Below are positions 27,894-36,164 of a DNA stretch of 64,000 nt, in pieces (the stretch's first letter is position 1; each line of letters begins with the position of its first letter). The notes beneath the pieces are model-generated. The model saw only the letters and a list, made by a program, of their open reading frames with translations, had not been told where the DNA came from and made no database searches. The DNA comes from Ferroplasma acidarmanus Fer1 (lineage in GTDB: Archaea > Thermoplasmatota > Thermoplasmata > Thermoplasmatales > Thermoplasmataceae), in contig NC_021592.1 in assembly GCF_000152265.2 (NCBI RefSeq), positions 744,001 to 808,000 on the forward strand, in the 5' to 3' direction. The position numbers were made by a program, and so were the translations under genes.

Positions 27894-28094
27894 ATGGCAG
27901 ACGAATTTAAAAAATTGAAGGAAGTAGGAAATAATTTCCTTAAAATTAAATGTAAAGATTGCGGGAATGAACAGATAATTTATTCAAAAGTCTCTTCTGT
28001 GGTAGTTTGCAACATCTGTGGGTCAACCATAGCAAAACCAACAGGTTCAACACTTGCCACATCTGGAGAGCTTGTTGAAAAGATAAAATTATAG
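27894..28094 (+). CDS. rps27e: 30S ribosomal protein eS27
   Basis: 66 residues with two CxxC zinc pairs (CKDCGNEQIIYSK and CNICGST) and the typical end GELVEKIKL. Starts three bases after the eL42 stop. Confidence 0.95.
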   Translation: MADEFKKLKEVGNNFLKIKCKDCGNEQIIYSKVSSVVVCNICGSTIAKPTGSTLATSGELVEKIKL

Positions 28095-28101
28095 GCCAGT
28101 T

Positions 28102-28863
28102 ATGTCCAGAGATATGCCAGAACCAGGAGATTTAGTAGTTGTTACGATCAAAGAAGTCCAGAATTATGGTGCAATTGTACAGCTGGATGAATATCCTGGC
28201 GTTTCAGGTTTTATTCACATAGCTGAGGTCGCAACAGGGTGGATAAAGCACATTAAAGACTTTGTCAGGGTTAACCAGAGAACAGTATGCAAGGTATTGA
28301 ATGTAGATAGCAACAGGAGGCATGTTGACCTTTCCCTTAAAAGGGTTAACGAGCACCAGAAGAGGGAGAAGATAGAAGAATGGAAAAACGACCAGAAATC
28401 TGAGAAACTCCTGGAAATCGTGGCAAAGGAAGCAAACATATCTGATAAGGCTATAACAAAGAATATGGAAGATTACCTGGTATCAGAATATGGAAGTGCC
28501 TATGACGCATTCTTTGAGGCTGCATCAAATAAGGAGTTCATGAGCGATAAAAATGAGCCGTGGAAAGATGCATTCATAAAGGTTGCAAAGGAGAACATTT
28601 CAATTCCCATGGTAAAGATAGGCGGCGAGATAGATATGTATTCGCTGGCATCCAACGGAATAGAGCTCATAAGGGAAGCTCTTGATGTCGACTCCGGAAA
28701 CAATATTGAAATAACATATGCAGGGTCTCCAAAATATAGGATTTCCATAGTAGATGAGGATTATAAATCTGCAGAGGAAAAATTGAAAAATGTGCTTGAA
28801 AAGATCTCAACTGCATGCAAAAAATACAGCATATCATACAGTTTCACAAGGGACGAACAATGA
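28102..28863 (+). CDS. Translation initiation factor aIF2 alpha subunit
   Basis: 253 residues. N-terminal S1/OB domain (PEPGDLVVVTIKEVQNYGAIVQLDEYPGVSGFIHIAEVATGWIK shown in part, ending VDLSLKRV), a helical middle, and a C-terminal alpha/beta domain that binds aIF2gamma. Together with the beta and gamma subunits it carries initiator tRNA to the ribosome. The serine region of eukaryotic eIF2alpha is not conserved. Its stop codon overlaps the Nop10 start (ATGA). Confidence 0.95.
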   Translation: MSRDMPEPGDLVVVTIKEVQNYGAIVQLDEYPGVSGFIHIAEVATGWIKHIKDFVRVNQRTVCKVLNVDSNRRHVDLSLKRVNEHQKREKIEEWKNDQKSEKLLEIVAKEANISDKAITKNMEDYLVSEYGSAYDAFFEAASNKEFMSDKNEPWKDAFIKVAKENISIPMVKIGGEIDMYSLASNGIELIREALDVDSGNNIEITYAGSPKYRISIVDEDYKSAEEKLKNVLEKISTACKKYSISYSFTRDEQ

Positions 28864-29039
28864 GAACTTTAATAAGGATATGCCCATCATGCAAACTGTA
28901 CACAATGAATGATATATGCAGCAATTGTGGAACAGCAACTGTTATGGCAATCCCGATGAAATATTCGCCCGCGGACAAATTCCAGAAGTACAGGATTAAA
29001 TTGCTTGAGGATGAACACAATGGAAAAAATAATGTTTAA
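28860..29039 (+). CDS. nop10: H/ACA RNP protein Nop10
   Basis: 59 residues: MRTLIRICPSCKLYTMNDIC opens a zinc ribbon (CPSC...CSNCG), and PMKYSPADKFQKYRIKL is the conserved linker that binds Cbf5. Component of box H/ACA pseudouridylation particles. Start ATG at 28860 overlaps the aIF2alpha stop. It also overlaps the following gene's start. Confidence 0.93.
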   Translation: MRTLIRICPSCKLYTMNDICSNCGTATVMAIPMKYSPADKFQKYRIKLLEDEHNGKNNV

Positions 29040-29772
29040 AAATTATGAAGAACCTGAATTAAATTCCCCCATATTCGTAGGCGGGCTACCAGGCATAGGC
29101 AATGTTGGCAAAATTACCGTTGATTATTTTGTTGACAAATTAAAAATGAAAAAGCTGGCGGATGTGTATTCCGAATTCCTTCCACCACAGGTATTTATTA
29201 ACAACAATGTGGTGCACCTGGTCAGGGAATCACTTTATTATAAAAAAACCAGTGGGGAACACGACTTTATTTTCCTCACAGGTGATTTCCAGGGAACTAC
29301 ACAGGAAGGGCAGTATGAACTTTCATATAGAATGCTTGAGTTTCTTAAAAAATATGAAGTTTCAATGATTTATACGCTTGGTGGCTATAGTGTTGGGAAG
29401 ATAGTTGAAAAACCCCGCGTACTGGGAGCTGTAACAGACAAAAAACTGATAAAGCCCCTTGCCCGCAAAGGTGTTATTTTCTCAGAAGGCGAGCCAAGTG
29501 GTGGAATAGTTGGATCTGCCGGATTAATTCTTGGCATGGGAACTGAGCTATTTTCAATCCCCGGTGCCTGTTTTATGGGGGAAACATCAGGATATTTTGC
29601 CGACCCCAAGAGTGCAAGGGAAATAATAATGGTTCTGGCAAAGGTTCTTAAGACCAGAATAAACCTGAAAGACATAGATGAAAAAACCAGGCAGCTGGAG
29701 GATATAACCGAAAAGATGAAGCAGGAAGCACAGAACAAGGCTCCCAAGGATGACCTGGGATACTTTGGATAA
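29020..29772 (+). CDS. PAC2 family protein (proteasome-assembly-chaperone-like)
   Basis: About 250 residues with the PAC2 pattern: FVGGLPGIGNVGKITVDYFVDKL, FIFLTGDFQGTTQEGQYEL, MIYTLGGYSVGK, and GGIVGSAGLILGMGTE, then a helical tail with ETSGYFADPKSAREII. Homologues of this archaeal family sit in this same operon in many genomes; exact function not established. ATG choices at 29005, 29020 and 29032 are in frame; I use 29020. It overlaps the Nop10 3' end by 20 bases. The last 50 residues are a charged coiled coil. Confidence 0.88.
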   Translation: MEKIMFKNYEEPELNSPIFVGGLPGIGNVGKITVDYFVDKLKMKKLADVYSEFLPPQVFINNNVVHLVRESLYYKKTSGEHDFIFLTGDFQGTTQEGQYELSYRMLEFLKKYEVSMIYTLGGYSVGKIVEKPRVLGAVTDKKLIKPLARKGVIFSEGEPSGGIVGSAGLILGMGTELFSIPGACFMGETSGYFADPKSAREIIMVLAKVLKTRINLKDIDEKTRQLEDITEKMKQEAQNKAPKDDLGYFG

Positions 29773-29871
29773 ACATTTTACATTATATCCATAGAATCCA
29801 CACCATTTGTGGATAGTTATAATTTGGTTGGATAATGTCAAATTTTTATATTTTAATAACATGTAGTAATA

Positions 29872-30489
29872 ATGAAAGCCGAAGTTTTTAAACCAGGCAA
29901 CATTAAAAAATTGAAAAAGGATTTTGACAATATTAATGAATGTGACAAGCCCGTATATTATATGGTAATAAATCTTTTTGAATCTTTTCCGGGCAAAATT
30001 TCTGCAATAAAGGTATACAGGGGCAGCGATATTGATTTAAAGATAAGGCTGGGAAATACAGATTACAGATACATAAAAATATTGAAGTCAAAATCGGGGA
30101 TGTTTGAAATTATGAGGCTACCCCTTGATGAGAGGAAAATTGGGAAATACAGCCTGTATGATATGATCAGGAATGATGTGGAATCCGGAAACGAGCTTAA
30201 AAGGGAGACAAGGAATGAAATATTGAAATATATAGATTTTAACAGGAACAGAAAAAAATTGCTTTATATCCTGAATGACAGCGAAAATGCAAATTATTAC
30301 ATTATGAAGGAAACAACAATAAAAGATATTGTGGTGCGTGACATAGAATATATGTATACAAAAAACAGTTCATACAGGGTATATAATGGCACAATACCTG
30401 TAAAATTTATAGGGGATTACTGGAGCAGTTACCTTAAAAGAAGGAAAAAGACAGAAATGGATGTATGGAAATCCTTAATAACACAATGA
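29872..30489 (+). CDS. Uncharacterised soluble protein
   Basis: 205 residues, mixed alpha/beta, basic, no membrane segments or cysteine motifs. KVYRGSDIDLKIRLGNTDYRYIKI could be a beta-sheet domain, and the C-terminus (DYWSSYLKRRKKTEMDVWKSL) is helical and basic. I do not recognise a family. It is preceded by a TATA-like TTTTTATATTTTAAT and is probably leaderless. It stands alone between PAC2 and fixC. Confidence 0.6.
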   Translation: MKAEVFKPGNIKKLKKDFDNINECDKPVYYMVINLFESFPGKISAIKVYRGSDIDLKIRLGNTDYRYIKILKSKSGMFEIMRLPLDERKIGKYSLYDMIRNDVESGNELKRETRNEILKYIDFNRNRKKLLYILNDSENANYYIMKETTIKDIVVRDIEYMYTKNSSYRVYNGTIPVKFIGDYWSSYLKRRKKTEMDVWKSLITQ

Positions 30490-30555
30490 ATTTTTAATTT
30501 AAAAGAGTTAACAGCATATACCAAAAATTATTAAATATAGTAATTATACGTAATA

Positions 30556-31821
30556 ATGGATTATGATGTTGACGTTGCAGTGGTGGGAGGCGGGCTCGCC
30601 GGCATTTCTGCGGCGATAAGTGCTGCAAAAAATGGTCTCTCGGTTATAGTTCTCGAACGTGGGGAACACTCCGGGTCAAAAAATGTATCGGGTGGCAGGA
30701 TGTATATCCATTCCTTAAAGACACTCCTGGGCGACAGATACAGGGATGCCCCGCTGGAACTGCCGATTAAGAAGGAAACCTTTGAAATTTATACAGGGAA
30801 TAATAAGGCAAGCTTCTCATTTGAAAATAAAGATACTGAAAATAGTTACTCTATACTCAGGTCAAGGTTTGATGCATGGTTTGCTTCTGAAGCTGAAAAT
30901 CTTGGAGTTCCTGTATCTTACTCCACACTTGTGTCAGGAATTGATAGGGAAGATGGTGGCCTTGTCGTTAAAAGTGACAGGGGAGATATAAGGACACCAC
31001 TTGTAATAGAAAGTGATGGTGCTGCAGGTTTTGCTTCCAGATACCTTGGAATAAGGAAGGAAAAGGCATTTAAAATGCAGCCGGTGAAAAATCTACAGGA
31101 AAATCCTGATTTCATGCCAAAGCAATTCATGGTCGGAGTAAAGGAAATAGTGGACAAAAAACCTGATGCAGATTATGGTGAAGCAAAAACTATACTCGGG
31201 CTTTCCAATGGTGTAAAGGGTGGCGGATTTGCATACACAAATAAGGATTCTACCTCAATAGGGCTGACATTAAAGCTGGATTCCCTGGAGGGGCACAGTG
31301 AAAAGGCCTTCAATATAATAGAGGATTTCAGGGAAAAGCTCGGCATTGAGGGGAAGTTGCTTGAATATTCTGCCCATTTAATACCATTTTACAGGTTCGA
31401 AACCCTCCCGGCGAGATATGCGGATAACCTTATGGTTACAGGCGACGCAGCAGGATTTTTAATAAACGATGGATTTACAATAAGGGGCATGGACAATGCA
31501 ATAGAATCCGGGCGCCTTGCGGGGGAAGCTGCTAAAAAAATAACAGATTCCGGTGATTTCAAGGACACATATATTTATGAACAGATGCTGGAGAAAAGCT
31601 TTATATTGAAAGATATGCAGGCTGCTTCAAGAGTATCTACATTATTTGGCAATGAAAGGACATTCGATGCATATCCGAAGATGATGGCAGGGATTCTTGA
31701 AAGGATGTTCACAGTTACAGACAATCCCCGGGAAAATATAAAAAGTGTTTTGATGGATGAAATAAAAAAGAACAATATCGGGTATTATACATTGCTGCAG
31801 GATATGTTAAAGGTGATATAA
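30556..31821 (+). CDS. fixC: FixC-like electron-transfer-flavoprotein quinone oxidoreductase
   Basis: 421-residue FAD enzyme of the FixC/ETF-QO family. N-terminal dinucleotide fold VAVVGGGLAGISAAISAAKNG, ERGEHSGSKNVSGGRM (family loop), and the FAD-binding NLMVTGDAAGFLINDGFTIRGMDNAIESG. Passes electrons from an electron-transfer flavoprotein to the quinone pool together with the FixX ferredoxin encoded immediately after; stop and start overlap by one base. FixA/FixB are not in this window. A membrane-peripheral site is expected. Confidence 0.9.
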   Translation: MDYDVDVAVVGGGLAGISAAISAAKNGLSVIVLERGEHSGSKNVSGGRMYIHSLKTLLGDRYRDAPLELPIKKETFEIYTGNNKASFSFENKDTENSYSILRSRFDAWFASEAENLGVPVSYSTLVSGIDREDGGLVVKSDRGDIRTPLVIESDGAAGFASRYLGIRKEKAFKMQPVKNLQENPDFMPKQFMVGVKEIVDKKPDADYGEAKTILGLSNGVKGGGFAYTNKDSTSIGLTLKLDSLEGHSEKAFNIIEDFREKLGIEGKLLEYSAHLIPFYRFETLPARYADNLMVTGDAAGFLINDGFTIRGMDNAIESGRLAGEAAKKITDSGDFKDTYIYEQMLEKSFILKDMQAASRVSTLFGNERTFDAYPKMMAGILERMFTVTDNPRENIKSVLMDEIKKNNIGYYTLLQDMLKVI

Positions 31822-32087
31822 TGGATTTAATAAAGAGACTTGGGCTAAATAAAAATGAAGTTGGAAACCAGAGCCATATAGAGGTCAATACCGAAATGTG
31901 CAAAATATGCGTTGATAAGCCATGCATAAAGGTTTGCCCCGCTGGAACATATGAAGAGGATAAGGAAAATGGCATATCTGTCCACTATGAAAGATGCCTG
32001 GAATGTGGAGCTGCACTTTATGCATGCCCATTTGGAGCTCTCCAATTCAAGTATCCTGAAAAGGGTGTAAGCTATATTTACGGATAA
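31821..32087 (+). CDS. fixX: FixX ferredoxin-like protein
   Basis: 88 residues. Cysteine motifs CKICVDKPCIKVCP and CLECGAALYACPFGA suggest one or two [4Fe-4S] clusters; the first set CxxCxxxxCxxxCP is complete, the second CxxCxxxxxxCP is missing one position relative to a standard motif, as in FixX/ETF-QO. Electron partner of FixC, with which it is translationally coupled. Confidence 0.9.
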   Translation: MDLIKRLGLNKNEVGNQSHIEVNTEMCKICVDKPCIKVCPAGTYEEDKENGISVHYERCLECGAALYACPFGALQFKYPEKGVSYIYG

Positions 32088-32138
32088 ACTCCTGAAATAT
32101 TAGCAATACTTAAAATACATCATAATAGCTTAATACTT

Positions 32139-33521
32139 TTACCTTCCTTTTATTATTTCTTTTCTGCAACTGCATGAGGCAAAATCACAGGACTTTATTG
32201 CAAATTCCGGGCACATGTCCAGTATCTCCGGAGTCTTTCTGGCAACAGCAGTTTCAATATTTTCTATAGATGTCCTGCATGCTGAGATAATTTTATCTAT
32301 GTCAAACTTAACTTCGTGTACTTTTATGGTTTTTTCAAGTTTCGGATATACCACTACTATAAGGCCTTCTTTTATATTTCTCCTTGCGCATGTAATTGCC
32401 AGCTCCGAATAATATGTGTCAGGAATATTGTTCGTATATTTTGAATTATTTATCTTTAATAAATATGGAACTATTGTATTTTCGTCATATATATTTTTGA
32501 TGATGTACCTGTCATCACCGTATAGTGGCAACGTTGATACCTTATTGATGTTTGCTTTTTCGGTTCCGCTTACATTCAGTATTGAACTGTCTATGGAACC
32601 CAGGACAAAGAATTTTATATTATTCTTTTCATAATAGGAATCAGGTATCTGCCCGCTGCTTCCTGCATTTCTGGAATCCCCGGTAATTTTGTGGTAATAT
32701 TTCCTCGGGTATATAAGATCATAAAACCTGAGATCTATAGTACTTTTGCCATGTTCGTATATATCCTGAAGCCGGGATTCCATGCCATAATCCTCTTCTA
32801 CGGTTGCCACATTGCTTATCCATGAAGAATCACTGTGGCGGAGTGAGTGGCAGGGGCATACCTGTGCCTCTGAGAACTGGCATCCATATCCAAAATATGA
32901 ACACGGGGGAAAATCTCCGATATCTCCATTTTCCATAGCTCTGGTGATAAGGGAAAAACGGTAAACCATTTCATCTTCTATTATTGCCCTGTCATGTACT
33001 GAAACCTTATAAACATAAAATTTTTCATCTGAAAAGAAAACGAGGTAATTGTCTTCCGTGAAATTTTTATTCATTGCAGCATAGAAAAGCAACTGCTCAA
33101 GATCAGAACTGTAAACGCTGTATATGCTTTCAAGGTCTATCATGTCAACATGCTTCGTCTTGAATTCAACAATGGAATTATAGAGCATAAAATCTGCCCT
33201 CCCAACAACGTTTAATCCTATATCAGCACCGGTCAATATAACTTCAGATCCGGAAAAGCCCGGCAATTGTTCAAACCATTGCCTTGCAAGAAAATGTATT
33301 TCCTCTCCGTTTTTCATTCTGGCTTCAACGTTTTCTGGCAGCGGAATCTCTGGATATTTTCTTGTAAAATATGACCTTACAGGGTTTATAAGGTCTGTAA
33401 CGTAAAGGTATTCGGGAATATCGAAATTTTTTATTTTTATTCTATCTTCCAGTACACGTGAAATGTATGTATTTTCAGTATCACTGAGGATGGAAGATTT
33501 AACTTCCCTTAAAAATGACAT
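32139..33521 (-). CDS. PD-(D/E)XK nuclease-like protein with cysteine cluster (Cas4/RecB-like)
   Basis: 460 residues. Nuclease motif: GRADFML...SIVEFKTK (residues about 107-124), giving D-x(n)-E-x-K, followed by the conserved QLLFYAAM (QxxxY motif of RecB/Cas4 nucleases). The following cysteines CSYFGYGCQFSEAQVCPCH, plus a Cys-rich C-terminus (CDFASCSCRKE), could hold an Fe-S cluster. The C-terminal 200 residues are unique to this protein as far as I can tell. No CRISPR array or cas genes are near, so a DNA-repair or helicase-partner role is likelier. Single gene. Confidence 0.75.
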   Translation of the reverse strand: MSFLREVKSSILSDTENTYISRVLEDRIKIKNFDIPEYLYVTDLINPVRSYFTRKYPEIPLPENVEARMKNGEEIHFLARQWFEQLPGFSGSEVILTGADIGLNVVGRADFMLYNSIVEFKTKHVDMIDLESIYSVYSSDLEQLLFYAAMNKNFTEDNYLVFFSDEKFYVYKVSVHDRAIIEDEMVYRFSLITRAMENGDIGDFPPCSYFGYGCQFSEAQVCPCHSLRHSDSSWISNVATVEEDYGMESRLQDIYEHGKSTIDLRFYDLIYPRKYYHKITGDSRNAGSSGQIPDSYYEKNNIKFFVLGSIDSSILNVSGTEKANINKVSTLPLYGDDRYIIKNIYDENTIVPYLLKINNSKYTNNIPDTYYSELAITCARRNIKEGLIVVVYPKLEKTIKVHEVKFDIDKIISACRTSIENIETAVARKTPEILDMCPEFAIKSCDFASCSCRKEIIKGR

Positions 33522-33556
33522 TATAATACATTGTTCCGGGCTTAAAAAAATTTTGT

Positions 33557-34204
33557 TTATAGTATTGAAAACTTATTTTCCCGTTTTTTCAACATCTTCA
33601 AGGATGCAATGTTTTCCAGGACTTCGCTGAGGTTAACATCATCAACGTTCAAATTATAGTTTTCTACTAATTTTTCCTTAAGTTTTTCTACATCAATTGG
33701 GTCTTCCATAAATTTCTTGGAAAGGTTATATGTATCTTCATAAACGTTCCATGGGAATATAAACCAGGCCCACTGTTCCTTTGAAAGCCCTTTTCCGTAG
33801 TAATCTGGAGTGTAATTAGAACCATTTACATAAAGCATTGATGTTGTTTTTACCGTTGCGGGGTCAAGGGACTTAATATAATTGTATGAGAGTTTCATGC
33901 TTTCTCCAGTATCTGTTATATCATCCACTATGAGAACTTTCTTTCCAGTAATATCATAATTCAATTTTTCCTTTAAAACAGCCTTTCCATCCATTGTAGC
34001 CGTTAATCCCCAGTGCTCGGTCTTAATTGACAGTAAATCTTTTTTGAAAAGGTAATCAGCAACCATTCTTGAAGGGACAAGGCCACCACGTGCAATGCCT
34101 ATAATTATGTCGGGATTATAATTATCCTCTATGACCATTTTCATTATTCCCTTTGTCCATTCTTCTATTTCGTTCCATGAAACATATGTAGCCTTGAATT
34201 CCAT
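33557..34204 (-). CDS. Purine/xanthine-type phosphoribosyltransferase
   Basis: 215 residues. The PRPP-binding motif VLIVDDITDTGES and PDIIIGIARGGLVPSRMVAD define a type I phosphoribosyltransferase. The length and the WAWFIFPWNVYED tail resemble archaeal hypoxanthine/xanthine-guanine transferases, which salvage purine bases to nucleotides. The specificity cannot be read from the sequence. It lies 35 bases downstream of the nuclease-like gene on the same strand, so the two may share a transcript. Confidence 0.87.
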   Translation of the reverse strand: MEFKATYVSWNEIEEWTKGIMKMVIEDNYNPDIIIGIARGGLVPSRMVADYLFKKDLLSIKTEHWGLTATMDGKAVLKEKLNYDITGKKVLIVDDITDTGESMKLSYNYIKSLDPATVKTTSMLYVNGSNYTPDYYGKGLSKEQWAWFIFPWNVYEDTYNLSKKFMEDPIDVEKLKEKLVENYNLNVDDVNLSEVLENIASLKMLKKRENKFSIL

Positions 34205-34530
34205 TTCTATCTATGGATAAGTGGTTATTATTATTTTAAAGTTCTTTAAGTTACATCTCCTCGTGCAATGACAGTGGATAAAAAATATATTAGTATGAAA
34301 ATTATCTGGCATGAACTCCCCTGTCATAACGGCAAAAAACACGCCAGACAGAGTATAAGGCAGTTATACTTATATCCACGAATACCCCTATACAATATAT
34401 GGTTTCACGCGAAGACTTGTTCAGAAGCCAGGATAATTGCAGATAACCCCAGGATATTTATAACCTTAATACTGATCAAAGCAAATTCATTCTCCACCAA
34501 TCCTGTTCAGTCAAACAGGCATCCTGAAGG
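34205..34530. other. Intergenic region with possible toxin-gene remains
   Basis: No intact gene. On the minus strand, fragments such as VINILGLSAIILASEQ (around 34440-34480) are vaguely like the middle of a PIN toxin, which would fit a decayed continuation of the truncated toxin at 34531. CCTGTT-TGACTG-AACAGG (34502-34519 on either strand) is a short hairpin. Confidence 0.3.
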
Positions 34531-34668
34531 TTATTTTTGATCTGCTGTTTCAGAAGAGGAGTTCCTGCTCAAAAATGTTAAAATTTTGCCGGATATAATT
34601 GCCTTCTCATTTTCATAAATGGCTGGAAATATAAATATATTTGAATCAATGTAGAAAATCTCGGTCAT
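34531..34668 (-). pseudogene. Truncated PIN-domain (VapC-like) toxin
   Basis: 45 codons from an ATG that overlaps the end of the AbrB gene: MTEIFYIDSNIFIFPAIYEN then EKAIISGKILTFLSRN, a textbook PIN N-terminus with the first catalytic Asp (YIDSN), then unrelated residues and a stop. The remaining two thirds, with the other acidic residues, are missing. Too short to be in a normal gene list, but the start overlap with the antitoxin is clear. Confidence 0.75.
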
Positions 34669-34900
34669 ACTCCCCATCTAATATTTTATTTATATCTATA
34701 TTATTTTTCAATTTCTTAGAATATGTGGCTGTGTAATAAGTTAAGTAGCTTTCAGTTGCTGGCTTCGATTTTTTAATAACTATGCAATCATCATTTAATG
34801 ATACTATGACTTCTGTATTCTCTTTTACCCCGGTTATATTCCTGATTTCTTTCGGGATAACGACCTGCCCCTTCGGCCCTATCTTCATTTTTTTCTCCAT
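34646..34900 (-). CDS. AbrB/MazE-type antitoxin
   Basis: 84 residues. N-terminal swapped-hairpin AbrB domain: MKIGPKGQVVIPKEIRNITG, then TEVIVSLNDDCIVIKK; the C-terminal tail (KKLKNNIDINKILDGEYDRDF) is the usual toxin-binding part. It likely represses its own promoter; TATAAATA lies about 30 bases upstream, just inside the left border of the IS481 element, which therefore did not remove the promoter. The partner toxin (next gene, overlapping) is truncated. Confidence 0.88.
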   Translation of the reverse strand: MEKKMKIGPKGQVVIPKEIRNITGVKENTEVIVSLNDDCIVIKKSKPATESYLTYYTATYSKKLKNNIDINKILDGEYDRDFLH

Positions 34901-34951
34901 AATAGTTATGTGTATAATCTTTATTTATACTTTATTATATTGAATTTAGAA

Positions 34952-35933
34952 TATATTGTCCCGTAAATATTTCCTATATATACCCTCTAAAAATATAATA
35001 AAAGAATATAAGCCCAGAATGAAGTTAAATGAGAAAAAAATAAAATATATAATAAGGGAGAAAAATAAGAGAAGATCATCTACAGAAATAGCTAAGGAAA
35101 TGAAAATAACAACAAGGTATGTAAATTACATATACAAAAAATACAGGGATAATGGAGAATATACAATAGGTAAAAGGAAACATAGGGAATTAAACAGCAA
35201 GGATATAGAAATAGTTAAAAAAATAAGATATGAATACCCTATGTCAGGACCTGAAAGAATAAGGAAATACCTTAAAAGAAAGGGGATAATAATAGCTAAA
35301 AACAATATATACAGAATACTGTTATTATTAAATATGGTTGATAACAGCAATAATAAGAAGAAACAGAGAAAATATATAAAATATGAGAGGAAACATAGCA
35401 ACTCACTATGGCATATGGACTGGACTAAATACAGTGACAGTGAGAAGTTAATAATAATAGAAGATGATGCTTCAAGGTTCATAGTAGGAATGGGAATATA
35501 CGGTGAGGAAACAATAGATAATACAATAGAAGCACTGGAAATAGCAATAAACACTTACGGTAAGCCTGAAGAGATATTAACAGACCATGGAACACAGTTC
35601 TTTTCAAATGGTAAGAATGGAATACCTGGAGATCACAATAAGTTCCAGGAATACTTAGATAACAGTAATATAAAACACATACTTGGAAGGGTAAAACACC
35701 CTGAAACAAATGGAAAACTGGAGAGATTAAACTATACCATAAAACGTTTAAGGCCATATTTCAGTACCTGGGAAGAGGTAGTATACCATTACAACTATGA
35801 AAGGATGCATGACTCACTGTCAGATGGTGATAATATAGTTACACCAGCAATGGCATATAAAAATAAAATGGTGGTAAAATGAAAAAATATAAATTCATAC
35901 AGTATATAAAGGAAATAATAATGGGACAGTACA
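34952..35933 (+). mobile_element. Complete IS481-family insertion sequence
   Basis: 982 bp. Ends TATATTGTCCCG and reverse complement TGTACTGTCCCA form an imperfect inverted repeat of about 30 bases (TATTTCCT-TATATAC inside). ATATTGAATTTAGAA occurs directly on both sides (34937-34951 and 35934-35948), a 15-base target duplication. One intact transposase gene. Inserted between an AbrB antitoxin promoter and a short MFS-like relic. Confidence 0.9.
35019..35882 (+). CDS. IS481-family transposase (rve-type integrase core)
   Basis: About 287 residues from the ATG at 35019; a TTG at 34956 inside the terminal repeat would add 21. An N-terminal HTH (SSTEIAKEMKITTRYVNYIYKKY) is followed by an HTH_32-like segment and the DDE core: WHMDWTKY (first Asp), LTDHGTQFF (second Asp) and ETNGKLERLN (Glu). 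The motif YHYNYERMHDSL closes the catalytic domain. No frameshift; appears functional. Confidence 0.92.
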   Translation: MKLNEKKIKYIIREKNKRRSSTEIAKEMKITTRYVNYIYKKYRDNGEYTIGKRKHRELNSKDIEIVKKIRYEYPMSGPERIRKYLKRKGIIIAKNNIYRILLLLNMVDNSNNKKKQRKYIKYERKHSNSLWHMDWTKYSDSEKLIIIEDDASRFIVGMGIYGEETIDNTIEALEIAINTYGKPEEILTDHGTQFFSNGKNGIPGDHNKFQEYLDNSNIKHILGRVKHPETNGKLERLNYTIKRLRPYFSTWEEVVYHYNYERMHDSLSDGDNIVTPAMAYKNKMVVK

Positions 35934-35948
35934 ATATTGAATTTAGAA

Positions 35949-36060
35949 AAATAAATGGTATGGCTAGCCATAAGTTCTGGAATAAGCGGTGACTGTATAA
36001 ACCAGTCAACCCCTATGATAAACACAAAAACCAGTATGGGATTAGTTTCTTAATGTTGTC
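35949..36060 (-). pseudogene. Short MFS-like relic
   Basis: On the minus strand, about 30 codons read ILVFVFIIGVDWFIQSPLI then PELMASHTIYF, similar to the first transmembrane helix of MFS carriers, with a stop a few codons upstream and the IS481 target duplication at its other end. No continuation is found left of the element. Weak, but too protein-like to ignore. Confidence 0.3.
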
Positions 36061-36164
36061 AATGATTGCTATAGTATATCTTTTTAATAATATTTGGATT
36101 GTGTATATTGTGCATAATTATACCCAGTTAGGAATATTTAATAATCATAAATCCATAAAATAAT

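Noticed and set aside
34268-34540. 90-codon plus-strand frame
   Set aside because: Overlaps toxin remains on the other strand and lacks any feature of a gene.
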